Origin: Armatimonadota bacterium
GTDB lineage: Bacteria; Armatimonadota; Zipacnadia; JAUWAU01
Direction: 5' to 3'
Length of the DNA: 64,000 nt
Assembly: GCA_030601885.1 (NCBI GenBank)
Contig: JAUWAU010000009.1
Coordinates: forward strand, 1 to 64,000
Made by a program: the position numbers and the translations under genes. Of this stretch, positions 23,665-33,052 are shown piece by piece. The notes beneath the pieces are model-generated. The model saw only the letters and a program-made list of their open reading frames with translations, searched no databases and was not told the DNA's origin. Position 1 is the first letter of the stretch. Each line of letters opens with the position of its first letter.

Positions 23665-25614
23665 ATGCGCCAAGTTCATCACGTTGGAAGGTGCTTCATA
23701 ATGGCAGCCATGATGGCCGGCGGTACTGCGTCTGCCACGACTCTCGGCATCGAGGGCACCGCATTCACAGTGGACGACAAGCCCGCTTTTCTCGTGGGAA
23801 TGAGCTACTACGGCGGGCTGGGGGCGCCTGAGAGCTTCATCGAGGCCGACTTCGACGATCTGACGCTCCGTGGCTTCAACTGGGTGAGAGTGTGGGCAAC
23901 CTGGGGCGCGCACGATAGGAACGTATCCGCCGTGGACTCGCAGGGCGCGGCGCGGGAGCCGTTCCTCGGCAAGCTCAAGTGGCTCATCGAGCAGGCCGAC
24001 AAGCGGGGCATCATCGTGGATGTGACGCTGTCCAGAGGGAATGGGGCGGTGTCGCAGGAGTCGGCCCGGCTGACGTCGCAGGCCGGCCATCTGCGCGCCG
24101 TGGAAACGCTCGCCCGAGCGTTGAAGCCGCATCGGAATCTCTATATCGATGTCGGCAACGAGCGCAACATTCGCGACCCGCGCTTTGTGTCGCATGAGCA
24201 GATCAAGGCCCTCCGCGACCGGATAAAGGACATCGACCCGGAGCGGCTGGTTACGGCCTCGTACGCGGGGGACATGTCGCGGGAAGAAGCTGAGGAGTAC
24301 TTGCTCAGGTCGCGCGTAGACTTCCTCTCGCCCCACCGCCCGCGAAACGCGAAGTCGCCGTGGGAGACGGCGGAGAAAACAGGCCAGTTCTTCTCCTGGA
24401 TGCGAGAGATCGGGCGGGCCGTGCCGGTGCACTACCAGGAGCCGTTCCGGCGCGACTTCAGCAAGTGGCAGCCCCGAGCCGTGGACTTCCTCGTGGACGC
24501 CCGGCAAGCGCGCGAGGCCGGCGCCGCCGGCTGGTGCCTCCATAATGGCAGTCCGCGGCGTGACTATCAAGGGGCGCGTCGCTCCTTTGACCTCCGCAAG
24601 GAGCAGGGACGGCTCTTCGGCCAGTTGGACGGAGACGAACACTACGTCGCCGACCACGTCGGGCGTCTGGTGCGCGCCAGGACGAAGACGTGGCTGGCGC
24701 TGATGGACGGACGCTGGCATATCAACGGCCGCGTGACATACCCAGACGCAAAGGCCGAGGGGCTGCTGATGAACGTGCGGATGGTGAACTCGGTGTTCGA
24801 GGACCGCAACGACCAAACGAGGCCGGACGGATTCGATTCGGATCGCAACACCGATGCCTTCGTCGCCCAAATCCCCGACTACGTGGCCCACGGCATGCGC
24901 GCGTTCACCATTTTCCTCCAGGGCGGCATGCCGGGCTACGAAGGCGCCATCAACTCCGCCTTCACGCCGGGGGGCGAACTCCGAGAGAGCTACATGAACC
25001 GCGTGCAGCGCGTTATCGAGGCGGCGGACGCGGCCGGTGCGGCGGTCATTCTGGGCTGTTACTACCAGCGCCAGGATCAGATTCTGCCTGATGCCGACGC
25101 CGTCCGGACCGGCGTTGCGAACGCGGCGCATTGGATCCTCGAGAACCGATTGGGGAACGTCCTCCTGGAGATCGCCAACGAGTATCCCCACAAGGGCTTC
25201 GACCATGACATCTTGAAGACGCCGGACGGCATCGCTGAGCTGATTCGCCTGGCGAAGGCGACCGCGCCCGGTTTACTCGTGTCGGCGAGTGGAATCGGAA
25301 ACGGCAAGTGTGACAAGGAAGTGGCCGAGGCGGCGGATTTCATCCTCATCCACTTCAACGGCGTGCCGGTCGAGCAAATCCCCTCCCGTGTCGAGGCCCT
25401 GGGAGGCTATGAGAAAGCCATCGTATGCAATGAGGACCAGAAGGTGGAGGAAGTCGCTGCTCGAGCGGCTGAAGCGTCGGTGGCTGCCGAATGCTCGTGG
25501 GGGCTGATGTTGGAGAAGATCAACCAGAACGTGGCCTTCGAGTTCAACGGGCACAAAGACGATCCCGTGGTATACGCGACGTTGAAGGGGCTCACGACGC
25601 CGTCGGAAAGATGA
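23665..25614 (+). CDS. Secreted protein with two tandem TIM-barrel domains
   Basis: 649 residues; signal peptide about 1-24. Two consecutive glycosidase-like barrels are visible. The first (about 27-320) runs through GFNWVRVWATWG and LYIDVGNERNI, with an Asn-Glu pair at 165-166 and a second candidate Glu in VHYQEPF near 259. The second (about 342-640) contains its own strand order and NVLLEIANEY with Asn-Glu at 505-506. Asn-Glu after strand 4 is the acid/base signature of clan GH-A. I know of no named family with this duplication. It is likely an exported glycoside hydrolase, or one active and one binding barrel. It is convergent with the beta-helix gene at 25685. Confidence 0.72.
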   Translation: MRQVHHVGRCFIMAAMMAGGTASATTLGIEGTAFTVDDKPAFLVGMSYYGGLGAPESFIEADFDDLTLRGFNWVRVWATWGAHDRNVSAVDSQGAAREPFLGKLKWLIEQADKRGIIVDVTLSRGNGAVSQESARLTSQAGHLRAVETLARALKPHRNLYIDVGNERNIRDPRFVSHEQIKALRDRIKDIDPERLVTASYAGDMSREEAEEYLLRSRVDFLSPHRPRNAKSPWETAEKTGQFFSWMREIGRAVPVHYQEPFRRDFSKWQPRAVDFLVDARQAREAGAAGWCLHNGSPRRDYQGARRSFDLRKEQGRLFGQLDGDEHYVADHVGRLVRARTKTWLALMDGRWHINGRVTYPDAKAEGLLMNVRMVNSVFEDRNDQTRPDGFDSDRNTDAFVAQIPDYVAHGMRAFTIFLQGGMPGYEGAINSAFTPGGELRESYMNRVQRVIEAADAAGAAVILGCYYQRQDQILPDADAVRTGVANAAHWILENRLGNVLLEIANEYPHKGFDHDILKTPDGIAELIRLAKATAPGLLVSASGIGNGKCDKEVAEAADFILIHFNGVPVEQIPSRVEALGGYEKAIVCNEDQKVEEVAARAAEASVAAECSWGLMLEKINQNVAFEFNGHKDDPVVYATLKGLTTPSER

Positions 25615-25684
25615 TGGCGGCACGTGCCCGCGCCACGGGATGAAGCCAGTCGCCATCCGTGCCCGATTCGATCACATTGCCCGG

Positions 25685-28594
25685 CTATTCCGCACGCTCG
25701 ATGCGGAGGTCGTCGAAGCGAAACGTTGTCGCGTGCGGCACCATGATCGTCAGTCGCATGGCGTGGGCTTCTGCGGGCACTTTGAGAATCTGCTCCGCCG
25801 CGCGCCACTGGCCGTTCATGGCGGGGCATTCGAGCATCGGACCGCCGAAGTTCCTCGTCGAGAAACGGATATTGCGCGTCAGTTCGCCGGGTTTGGCCTT
25901 CCGCGTTGTGGCGCCGGTGCCGTGAAAGGAGAAGGCGCACGTGAGCGAGGCGTCTGACTTGTAATCCCAGTGGAAGCGAAGCGTGTCGCCGCCGCGGACG
26001 GCGATGTCGCGCCGCTGGATGTTGATTGCCTTTCCAGTGCCGCGTCCCTTGTCGGTCTCCCGCAGCTCGCCCCGCACCTGCATCACAACTGCCGCCTTCC
26101 CCGACACCTTGTCCTGCGCATCGAACCAGTGGACGACCTCAACGCCTCTCTGCTGGGTAGGCTTGAGCGGGCAGTACGGCGTCTCGCCGTCGATGAGTAG
26201 GACCGTGTCGGGAAACAGCGGCTCGGCAACCACCCGCAGCGGCCCGGCAATGCCCTCGAATCGATTGTCGCGGATCGTCACGCACGAAGCCTCGGGCGAA
26301 ATGGCGATCCCTCGAACATGCTCTGCGCTGGCGTCGGTCGGCATCCGAATGAAATTCCGGCGAATGACGGCGTGCTGCACACGCTGCCCTATGGTGACCG
26401 CGCCATACACAGCGTCGAAGGCATTGTCCTCCACCACCACTCCGGCTGTTACCTTCTTCGCCTCCGATCTGGCCAAGGCCGCCGGCGCGTGGGTGGCGAC
26501 CTCGACGCCTCGGCCGATGAGGTCACTGAACTGATTCCCTCGGACTATCGCCCCGAGGACGGAGACCGTGGTAGGAGGCCGGCCAACGTACTCCTGCGTC
26601 GCCCCGCTGACCCTGATGCCGCCAGTTCCGTCAAGTCGGTTATGCAGGCAGTAGTTGAAGTAACTCGGATAGGCCGTGTAAGCCTGCCGCTGCTTCGGCC
26701 ACACCGGCTCGGGCCGCCCCGGCCATTCGCCGCCACCCAGTCTGAGGCCGCCCCGGCCACCGTGGCAGTAATTGCCGGCCACGATGTTCTCGTGTGCCGC
26801 GTAGTAGAGCGTCAGATTGACGCTGGCCTTGCCGCCGGGAGCGTCCTGGTCGTTGTCGAGGATGAGGTTTCGATAGTTAATCCGCGCCACAAGGGCGACG
26901 GTGGTATCGTTCGGAAGTACGCGAAGTGGCCGAGCAAGCTCGATGGTGTCGGTGGTGTTGGATACGATGCCTGCTATTTGGCCGACGCCGCGACCGCCGG
27001 CGATTACGAGGAAATAGTCGTTCGCCAGATCCGCCTTCAGTCTCGGGTCGTCGAGCATCTCCAGGCGCGTCGGCGAGCTGGCCCGACAGCGCCCCTGGTA
27101 CACGATCGTGCCGACGCTGGAGCCACGCTCGATGATGATCTGCTCGCCGACGTTGAAACTGGAGCGCGCGGCCGCCGGTCCCATGTCGTAAACGCGATTG
27201 CTCCGGATAACGTTGTGGTATTCGCTCCCCAGGTGGAGGTTGAAAGAGATAAAGCGGTCGATGCATTTCCCCTTGGCCTTATCTTCGCCGTGGACGTCGC
27301 AGCCTTCGACAATGGTCATCCGGCAGCCGTCCATGCCGAGCGCCGCGCCGCCGCCATCGTGCACGCCGGAGCCAACCAGCAGCCCGTTGCCCATGAGATC
27401 GCAGCTCCGAATCAATACCTGCCGACAGCGATAAAACCTACCGGCGACATGGCCGTTCAGGCGGCAATTCAACACGCGAATGTCACGGCCGGCGTCCACG
27501 CGGATCGCCGCGTTTCTTTTCGTCGCCCCCCAGATTTCGGTGATGTCCACGCTGCGGACCGTCAGCCCCTCGACCTTTGGACCTTCCCTGCCGGGAACGG
27601 CACGGATCCCGTTGGCAGTGCCGGCGGTCCCGCGCAAGGTCAGGTCCGCGACCTCTACGCGTGGGCCAGCGACCTCAAGTATTCCCGGCAAGACATCGTC
27701 GTAGGCATTCTTCAGGGGGACGGCGCCGTTGGTCGCCTGAAGCACTGTCTTGCCCATCCCGGCCCCGAGTATGCGGCAGTCGGCAGGGATCTGCAGTGGC
27801 GCTTTGAGCTTGAAGAGCCCCTCACTCAGCCGGAGCGTCCCGCCGCCGGCTTCTTCGAGGGCTTTGAGCGCTTTCGCGAGAGCATCGGTGTCATCGCCCA
27901 TCGATCCGGGTTTGAGCTCTATCGTCTTGGACTTGGCTGTCGAGGGCGCGATCACGCTCAGTTTGATCGGATCGCTCCAGCCCCCGTCGCCGCCTGACCC
28001 ATTCGTCGCGGACAACACGTAGGCTCCCGGGGGCGCGTTGTCCGGCAGGCGGAAGCGCACTTCGAAGGCGTCAACTGCTTTGGTCTCGACTTCCAGCGTC
28101 TCACCATTGTCCCGAGTGAGTTTTGTGCGCGGCCTGAAGCCCTCGATGTACAGGTTGCGGCCAAAGATGCGCACTTCCTCGCCCGAACGCGCACGATCGG
28201 GGAACGACCACCAGGCGCTGGCGCGGTTGAGGGCGAACGGCTCGCACCATCCGGCCCGGTTGCGCAGTTGGACCAGCAGCAGCCCGGCCGGCACGTCATC
28301 CGGCACGGTGGCCGAGAGTATGTCATTCTCAGCACTGTGGATGATTAGCTCGGTGCGCTGCCCCCTCGGCCCGAAGACAACGCCCCGGAGGCTCGAATCC
28401 AGGTTGACACCGGACGCCACAAACGACTGACCCGGGAGACAAATGTCGCTCCAGGCGGCCACCTGTGGCGCGTTCTTGTCATCCGAGGCGGGATAAAGCC
28501 CGGCGGCGTCGGGCGCCGCCGAGCCAGGCGAAGTCGTCAGCGCCGCCAGCAATGCGATGGCCGTGGCGCGAGGAATCAGGCGTATCGTCATCAT
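25685..28594 (-). CDS. Secreted right-handed beta-helix protein with IPT/TIG-like N-terminus
   Basis: 969 residues from the first ATG of an ATG-ATG pair at 28594. The signal peptide is followed by two Ig-like IPT/TIG-type domains (about 40-240: VAAWSDICLPGQSF, GEEVRIFGRNLYI). Residues about 255-800 are a parallel beta-helix: ADCRILGAGMGKTVLQATNG, TLRGTAGTANGIRAV, IRSCDLMGNGLLVGSG and many repeats with Asn/Val/Ile ladders, as in pectate lyases and GH28-like enzymes. A beta-sandwich C-terminus (about 830-969) resembles a carbohydrate-binding module. The specific lyase or hydrolase residues are not identifiable. It is 61 bases after the CehA-like gene on the same strand. Confidence 0.8.
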   Translation of the reverse strand: MMTIRLIPRATAIALLAALTTSPGSAAPDAAGLYPASDDKNAPQVAAWSDICLPGQSFVASGVNLDSSLRGVVFGPRGQRTELIIHSAENDILSATVPDDVPAGLLLVQLRNRAGWCEPFALNRASAWWSFPDRARSGEEVRIFGRNLYIEGFRPRTKLTRDNGETLEVETKAVDAFEVRFRLPDNAPPGAYVLSATNGSGGDGGWSDPIKLSVIAPSTAKSKTIELKPGSMGDDTDALAKALKALEEAGGGTLRLSEGLFKLKAPLQIPADCRILGAGMGKTVLQATNGAVPLKNAYDDVLPGILEVAGPRVEVADLTLRGTAGTANGIRAVPGREGPKVEGLTVRSVDITEIWGATKRNAAIRVDAGRDIRVLNCRLNGHVAGRFYRCRQVLIRSCDLMGNGLLVGSGVHDGGGAALGMDGCRMTIVEGCDVHGEDKAKGKCIDRFISFNLHLGSEYHNVIRSNRVYDMGPAAARSSFNVGEQIIIERGSSVGTIVYQGRCRASSPTRLEMLDDPRLKADLANDYFLVIAGGRGVGQIAGIVSNTTDTIELARPLRVLPNDTTVALVARINYRNLILDNDQDAPGGKASVNLTLYYAAHENIVAGNYCHGGRGGLRLGGGEWPGRPEPVWPKQRQAYTAYPSYFNYCLHNRLDGTGGIRVSGATQEYVGRPPTTVSVLGAIVRGNQFSDLIGRGVEVATHAPAALARSEAKKVTAGVVVEDNAFDAVYGAVTIGQRVQHAVIRRNFIRMPTDASAEHVRGIAISPEASCVTIRDNRFEGIAGPLRVVAEPLFPDTVLLIDGETPYCPLKPTQQRGVEVVHWFDAQDKVSGKAAVVMQVRGELRETDKGRGTGKAINIQRRDIAVRGGDTLRFHWDYKSDASLTCAFSFHGTGATTRKAKPGELTRNIRFSTRNFGGPMLECPAMNGQWRAAEQILKVPAEAHAMRLTIMVPHATTFRFDDLRIERAE

Positions 28595-28655
28595 CGTCAA
28601 GCGCTTCCTTGGGGGCGCAATCCCCTCCGTACCCGAGTGTGGTCGCTCGGCACTC

Positions 28656-30419
28656 TCACCGGGCCGTAACCGCAATGTCTCGATACTCGCGGAGTGCTTG
28701 CCGATATTCTTCGATCGCCTGCGGCGGAAGCACGTCTTCGCTGCGGTCGATCTCGCGTTGCACGCGTGCCATGAGGTACTCCACTTCTGCCCGGCGCGGT
28801 CGCAGGGGCGCGCCGGCTACCTCGATGTGGAACGGGCCTGTATGAGCGAAACGAACTCGTTTCTCGGGATCGTCCTCGAAACAGCGCACGGCCAGCCAAG
28901 TGGACCGGTCCGTCGCGAACGTCGCCTCGAGCACACTCTCGTAGGCTCCCGTCTCGGTCTTCCGGTTCCCTGGTTGAAGTTGCTGCACGACATCGCCTTC
29001 GGACACGATCTCAATACGTGCCAGCGGCTGGCTGCTGACGGCTGAGCCGGCAATGCGATACACCTGCCGAGTAGCATCACGCTGGGTGAAGACGTGGCCG
29101 GGATCGCAATCGTTCACGGTGACAAACAGCATGGGGCCATTCGTGACGAAGCTTCTGCCCTCCCGGAGGCCGCGGAACCAATCCTCGTAGCTGAATCGTC
29201 CATCGAGCTTCACGTAAACGCGGCTGAATCCCAGCGGAACCGGGTGTACGCCGGAAGCCGTTCCGGCCGTCGGTCGGAGTCGAAAGCCGCAGTTGAGGAG
29301 CGCATAGTAGTTCTGCAGGCCGTAGTCGATCCAGCCCCACTCGGTCCATCCCCGCTCAGTGCGCTCGATCTCCATGTAGTCAGCGGCCGGCTCTCCGAAC
29401 GTCGGAAAGCCGAACTCGGTTCGCCAGACGTGGTTGTTGGCCAGTTCGTACAAGTCCACGCCCATGATGGGCGGCAGAGCCATGGACCACGGCCACGCGT
29501 GCTTGTCCAGTTCCAGCAGTGCGCCCTGGCGCCGCGCATCGCGGGCAACGTGACCAAGCGGCGGCACTCCGGCCTGCAGCAGCGTACGGTGCCCCAGCAC
29601 GAAGAACGCACCCAGCACGTGACGCTTGCCGTCCACCGATCCGATCTCGTACTCGGTGTTCAGCGGATAGATGACGTGGGTTTGATCCACGACGATCGGT
29701 TTCGGCTCCGGGAGCACGCCAACGCTGCGCGGACCCGAGGCCGGCGGCGCAAATGCCTTCGTCACCCAGTGGAGCAGCGGAAAGGTCACATTCAGGTCCT
29801 CGGCCAGCATGACGTTCGGGAGCTCCTCGAGCGTGCGATGCACGTGAGTATCGCCCGAGTACCAGCCTCGCTCGGCCATATCGATCCATCGCCTCAATGG
29901 GATGGTCACACTGACCGGGCTGTCTGCCAGCACCACGCGGCGCGATTCGGGAAAGTACTCCTTGCCGCGCTCCGCGGTGACGGTGTAGCGCCCGGGCGGA
30001 AGCTCGATAACGAAGGGGTGGGCGGATAGGGTCGAGTGCATCTCAACGGACCGGGGGTTTTGTCTGGTGCGCTTGCGGTACGGCACAGCAGACCCGGTAG
30101 GCGAGGCGGAATCGGGGTAGAACCAGGAGCCGCGCTCATCCTCGATATAGACACGCGCCGGCAGAGGCTGCCGGGTTCGGGCGTCCACCACCTCACCGCG
30201 CAGGGGGATCAACGTATCGGCCTTGTGTGGCACGCCGGGGTTGGTCTTCATACTCATTTCACTGCCTTCCATCGCCGAACGGGCCAATGCCGGCGCTGCC
30301 GGCACAGTGCTGTCGGGAAAGCCCGTCCAGACGCTGAGTGCAAGAATCCAGGCAAGGGAAACGCTGACAGTTGGTGTACCGCACTTTCGCCGCGGGACGC
30401 GTGCGCCAATGCGAGCCAT
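28656..30419 (-). CDS. Secreted CehA/McbA-family metallohydrolase
   Basis: 587 residues from ATG at 30419 (GAGG upstream), with an N-terminal hydrophobic signal (about 15-45). A carboxypeptidase-regulatory-like beta domain (about 70-165: LRGEVVDARTRQPLPARVYI) precedes the PHP-type metal domain with GWYSGDTHVHRTLEELP (His-x-His) and PIMGVDLYELANNHVWR. A C-terminal Ig-like part follows. CehA-type proteins are named from a carbaryl hydrolase, but most members are uncharacterised secreted hydrolases. Context beside a beta-helix protein suggests an ester or amide on a polysaccharide. It is divergent from the fucosidase gene and leads a two-gene operon. Confidence 0.83.
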   Translation of the reverse strand: MARIGARVPRRKCGTPTVSVSLAWILALSVWTGFPDSTVPAAPALARSAMEGSEMSMKTNPGVPHKADTLIPLRGEVVDARTRQPLPARVYIEDERGSWFYPDSASPTGSAVPYRKRTRQNPRSVEMHSTLSAHPFVIELPPGRYTVTAERGKEYFPESRRVVLADSPVSVTIPLRRWIDMAERGWYSGDTHVHRTLEELPNVMLAEDLNVTFPLLHWVTKAFAPPASGPRSVGVLPEPKPIVVDQTHVIYPLNTEYEIGSVDGKRHVLGAFFVLGHRTLLQAGVPPLGHVARDARRQGALLELDKHAWPWSMALPPIMGVDLYELANNHVWRTEFGFPTFGEPAADYMEIERTERGWTEWGWIDYGLQNYYALLNCGFRLRPTAGTASGVHPVPLGFSRVYVKLDGRFSYEDWFRGLREGRSFVTNGPMLFVTVNDCDPGHVFTQRDATRQVYRIAGSAVSSQPLARIEIVSEGDVVQQLQPGNRKTETGAYESVLEATFATDRSTWLAVRCFEDDPEKRVRFAHTGPFHIEVAGAPLRPRRAEVEYLMARVQREIDRSEDVLPPQAIEEYRQALREYRDIAVTAR

Positions 30420-30623
30420 CTCACGCCTCGAAGCACTGGCTGAGCTTAGTTGAGCGGGTGTCACGTCCCGTGGTTTCGCGGCTTCGGCCGCCAATCCTGT
30501 GCCGCCGGCAACGCCGAACCATTGGGCGCCGGGCCGTCATCCGGAGGAGGAGCTTGCTCATCATCTAGCCAAAGTCCCGTAAGTTGCGGTGCAAGAAACG
30601 CGCATCGGCTCAGGGAGAAGGCG

Positions 30624-32966
30624 ATGACCCCGAACACATATCACCTCGCGTGCGGTACCCTCGCGCTCCTGGCGGTGAGCTTCAGTTTCGCTATGGCCCG
30701 GGGGGCCGCGGCCGCGCAGCAGTCCGAGGATCTACGCCTCTGGTATCGCCAACCGGCCGGGGAATGGGTGGAGGCGCTGCCTGTCGGCAACGGCCGACTC
30801 GGTGCGATGGTCTTCGGGGGCACGCACAGTGAGCGGATCCAGTTTAACGAGGATACGCTCTGGATCGGCGAGCCGCACGATTACTCGCACCCCGGCGCTG
30901 CCGAGCATCTGCCCACCATTCGCACGCTGCTGTTCGAGGGGAAGCAGCGTGACGCCGAGCGCCTTGCCACGGAGCACTTCATGAGCGTCCCGCTGCGGCA
31001 GATGCCGTATCAGCCGGTCGGCGACCTGAAGCTCCACTTCCCCGGCCACGATAAGGCGACCGAGTATCGGCGCGAGCTTGACATCGATGAGGCCGTGGCG
31101 ACGGTGCAGTACGAAGTCGAGGGCGTGGCGTTCACCCGCGAGGTGTTCGCCAGTGCGCCGGATAACGTGATCGTAGTCCGGATCACCGCCGACAAGCCGG
31201 GCGAGGTCAACTTCACTGGCACGTTCGAGAGCCCGCATGCCGATACTTCCACGCTGGCCGTCGGCGAAGGACAGCTTGCTTTGCGCGGTCGGCTGGGCGC
31301 ACTGTACGAGCGGGCGAACGTGGAGATTGAGGAGCCTCTGAGATTCGAGGCCCATCTGCAGGCTTCAACCGACGGAGGATCGGCAGATGCGAGCAACGAG
31401 GCCATCGAGGTAAAGGGCGCCAACGCCGCGACACTCATCCTGGCCGCCGCCACGAGCTATCGGGGTTTTGAGGACGTCGGCGGCGATCCCGCGGCACGCT
31501 GTGCGGAAGCGATCGGAGCAGTGACCGGGAAGAGCTACGACGAGCTCCGCAGAGCCCATGTCGCCGATCACCGCAGCCTCTTTCGCCGGGTGAGCCTCGA
31601 CCTCGGCGGCCCAGGCGCCGTTGAACAACCAACCGACGAGCGTCTCAAGGCCTTCAAGAACGGCGGCGACCCGCAGTTGGCGGCGCTTTACTTCCAATAC
31701 GGCCGCTATCTGCTGATCGCCGGCTCCCGCCCCGGCACGCAGCCGGCCAATCTACAGGGCATCTGGAATGAACGCGTTAACCCGCCGTGGGAAGCGAAGT
31801 ACACGACCAACATCAACGCCGAGATGAACTACTGGCCAGCCGAGGTCTGCAACCTTGCCGAGCTGCACCGGCCGCTGTTCGACATGCTCGACGAGGTGGT
31901 GATCTCGGGCCGACGCACGGCCAAGGTACATTACAATTGCCGCGGTTGGGTACTGCATCACAACACCGACCTGTGGCGCGGGACGGCACCGATCAACAAC
32001 AGCAACCACGGCATCTGGCCGACGGGCGGGGCCTGGCTCTGCCAGCATTTGTGGTGGCACTACGAGTTCGGCGGGGACAGGAAGTTCCTCGCCCAACGAG
32101 CGTACCCGATAATGAAGGAGGCCTCGCTGTTCTTCGTGGATTACCTGGTCGAAGATCCCAAGACCGGCTGGCTCATCAGCACCCCAAGCAACTCCCCCGA
32201 GCAGGGGGGCCTGGTCGCCGGCCCGACGATGGACCATCAGATCATCCGCAACCTGTTGGCCAATACGATCGAGGCGAGCAGGATTCTCGGCGTCGATGCG
32301 GATCTTCGCCAGACACTGGTCGAGAAGCGCGCCAAGATCGCTCCGAACCAGGTTGGGCGACACGGGCAGTTGCAGGAGTGGCTGGAGGACAAAGACGATC
32401 CCGACAATCACCACCGTCACGTGTCGCATCTTTGGGGCGTGCACCCGGGCAACGAGATAACGCCCCGGGGCACGCCCGAGCTCAACGCGGCGGCCAGGAA
32501 ATCGCTCGAATTCCGCGGCGATGGCGGCACCGGGTGGAGCAAGGCGTGGAAGGTGAACCTCTGGGCGCGCTTCGGAGACGGCGATCATACTTACAGGCTC
32601 CTCGCCGGCCTCATCTCCGACAGCACCTATCCCAACATGTTCAACGCCCATCCGCCGTTCCAGATCGACGGGAACTTCGGCGGCACATCAGGCATCGCGG
32701 AGATGCTGCTGCAAAGCCACACTAGCGAGATCCATCTGCTCCCCGCCTTAGCGTCGGCGTGGCCCGCCGGCAGCGTCAAGGGCCTGTGCGCGCGAGGTGG
32801 TTTCGAGGTAGACATCACCTGGAGAGACGGCAAGCTGGCCTCCGCGACCATTCGTTCGAAACTGGGCAGAGCGTGCAAGGTCCGCTACGGCGAGAGAGTC
32901 ATTTCGTTGAAAACAAGACCCGGCAAAGGGTACCGACTTGACGGCGACCTCAAGACACGCAGTTGA
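30624..32966 (+). CDS. GH95 alpha-L-fucosidase (secreted)
   Basis: 780 residues from ATG at 30624 behind GGGAGAAGG; the frame is open further upstream without signs of coding. Signal peptide about 1-31. N-terminal beta-sandwich (LWYRQPAGEWVEALPVGNGRLGAM...) and alpha/alpha barrel typical of GH95. Catalytic residues known from the Bifidobacterium enzyme appear: Asn396 and Asn398 in TTNINAEMNYWP, the acid Glu526 in STPSNSPEQ, and Asp682 in FQIDGNFGG. It releases L-fucose (or, in some members, L-galactose) from glycan ends by inversion. It is followed 86 bases later by a Gfo/Idh protein and then a PQQ-type propeller, forming a plus-strand set. Confidence 0.93.
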   Translation: MTPNTYHLACGTLALLAVSFSFAMARGAAAAQQSEDLRLWYRQPAGEWVEALPVGNGRLGAMVFGGTHSERIQFNEDTLWIGEPHDYSHPGAAEHLPTIRTLLFEGKQRDAERLATEHFMSVPLRQMPYQPVGDLKLHFPGHDKATEYRRELDIDEAVATVQYEVEGVAFTREVFASAPDNVIVVRITADKPGEVNFTGTFESPHADTSTLAVGEGQLALRGRLGALYERANVEIEEPLRFEAHLQASTDGGSADASNEAIEVKGANAATLILAAATSYRGFEDVGGDPAARCAEAIGAVTGKSYDELRRAHVADHRSLFRRVSLDLGGPGAVEQPTDERLKAFKNGGDPQLAALYFQYGRYLLIAGSRPGTQPANLQGIWNERVNPPWEAKYTTNINAEMNYWPAEVCNLAELHRPLFDMLDEVVISGRRTAKVHYNCRGWVLHHNTDLWRGTAPINNSNHGIWPTGGAWLCQHLWWHYEFGGDRKFLAQRAYPIMKEASLFFVDYLVEDPKTGWLISTPSNSPEQGGLVAGPTMDHQIIRNLLANTIEASRILGVDADLRQTLVEKRAKIAPNQVGRHGQLQEWLEDKDDPDNHHRHVSHLWGVHPGNEITPRGTPELNAAARKSLEFRGDGGTGWSKAWKVNLWARFGDGDHTYRLLAGLISDSTYPNMFNAHPPFQIDGNFGGTSGIAEMLLQSHTSEIHLLPALASAWPAGSVKGLCARGGFEVDITWRDGKLASATIRSKLGRACKVRYGERVISLKTRPGKGYRLDGDLKTRS

Positions 32967-33052
32967 GAAGCTGCGTACGGCACGCGAGGACGGAGAACTG
33001 TGAGTCTTATTGGCGTATCTCTGCTGAGATCGTAGCACAGGAGGTCCGGTGA

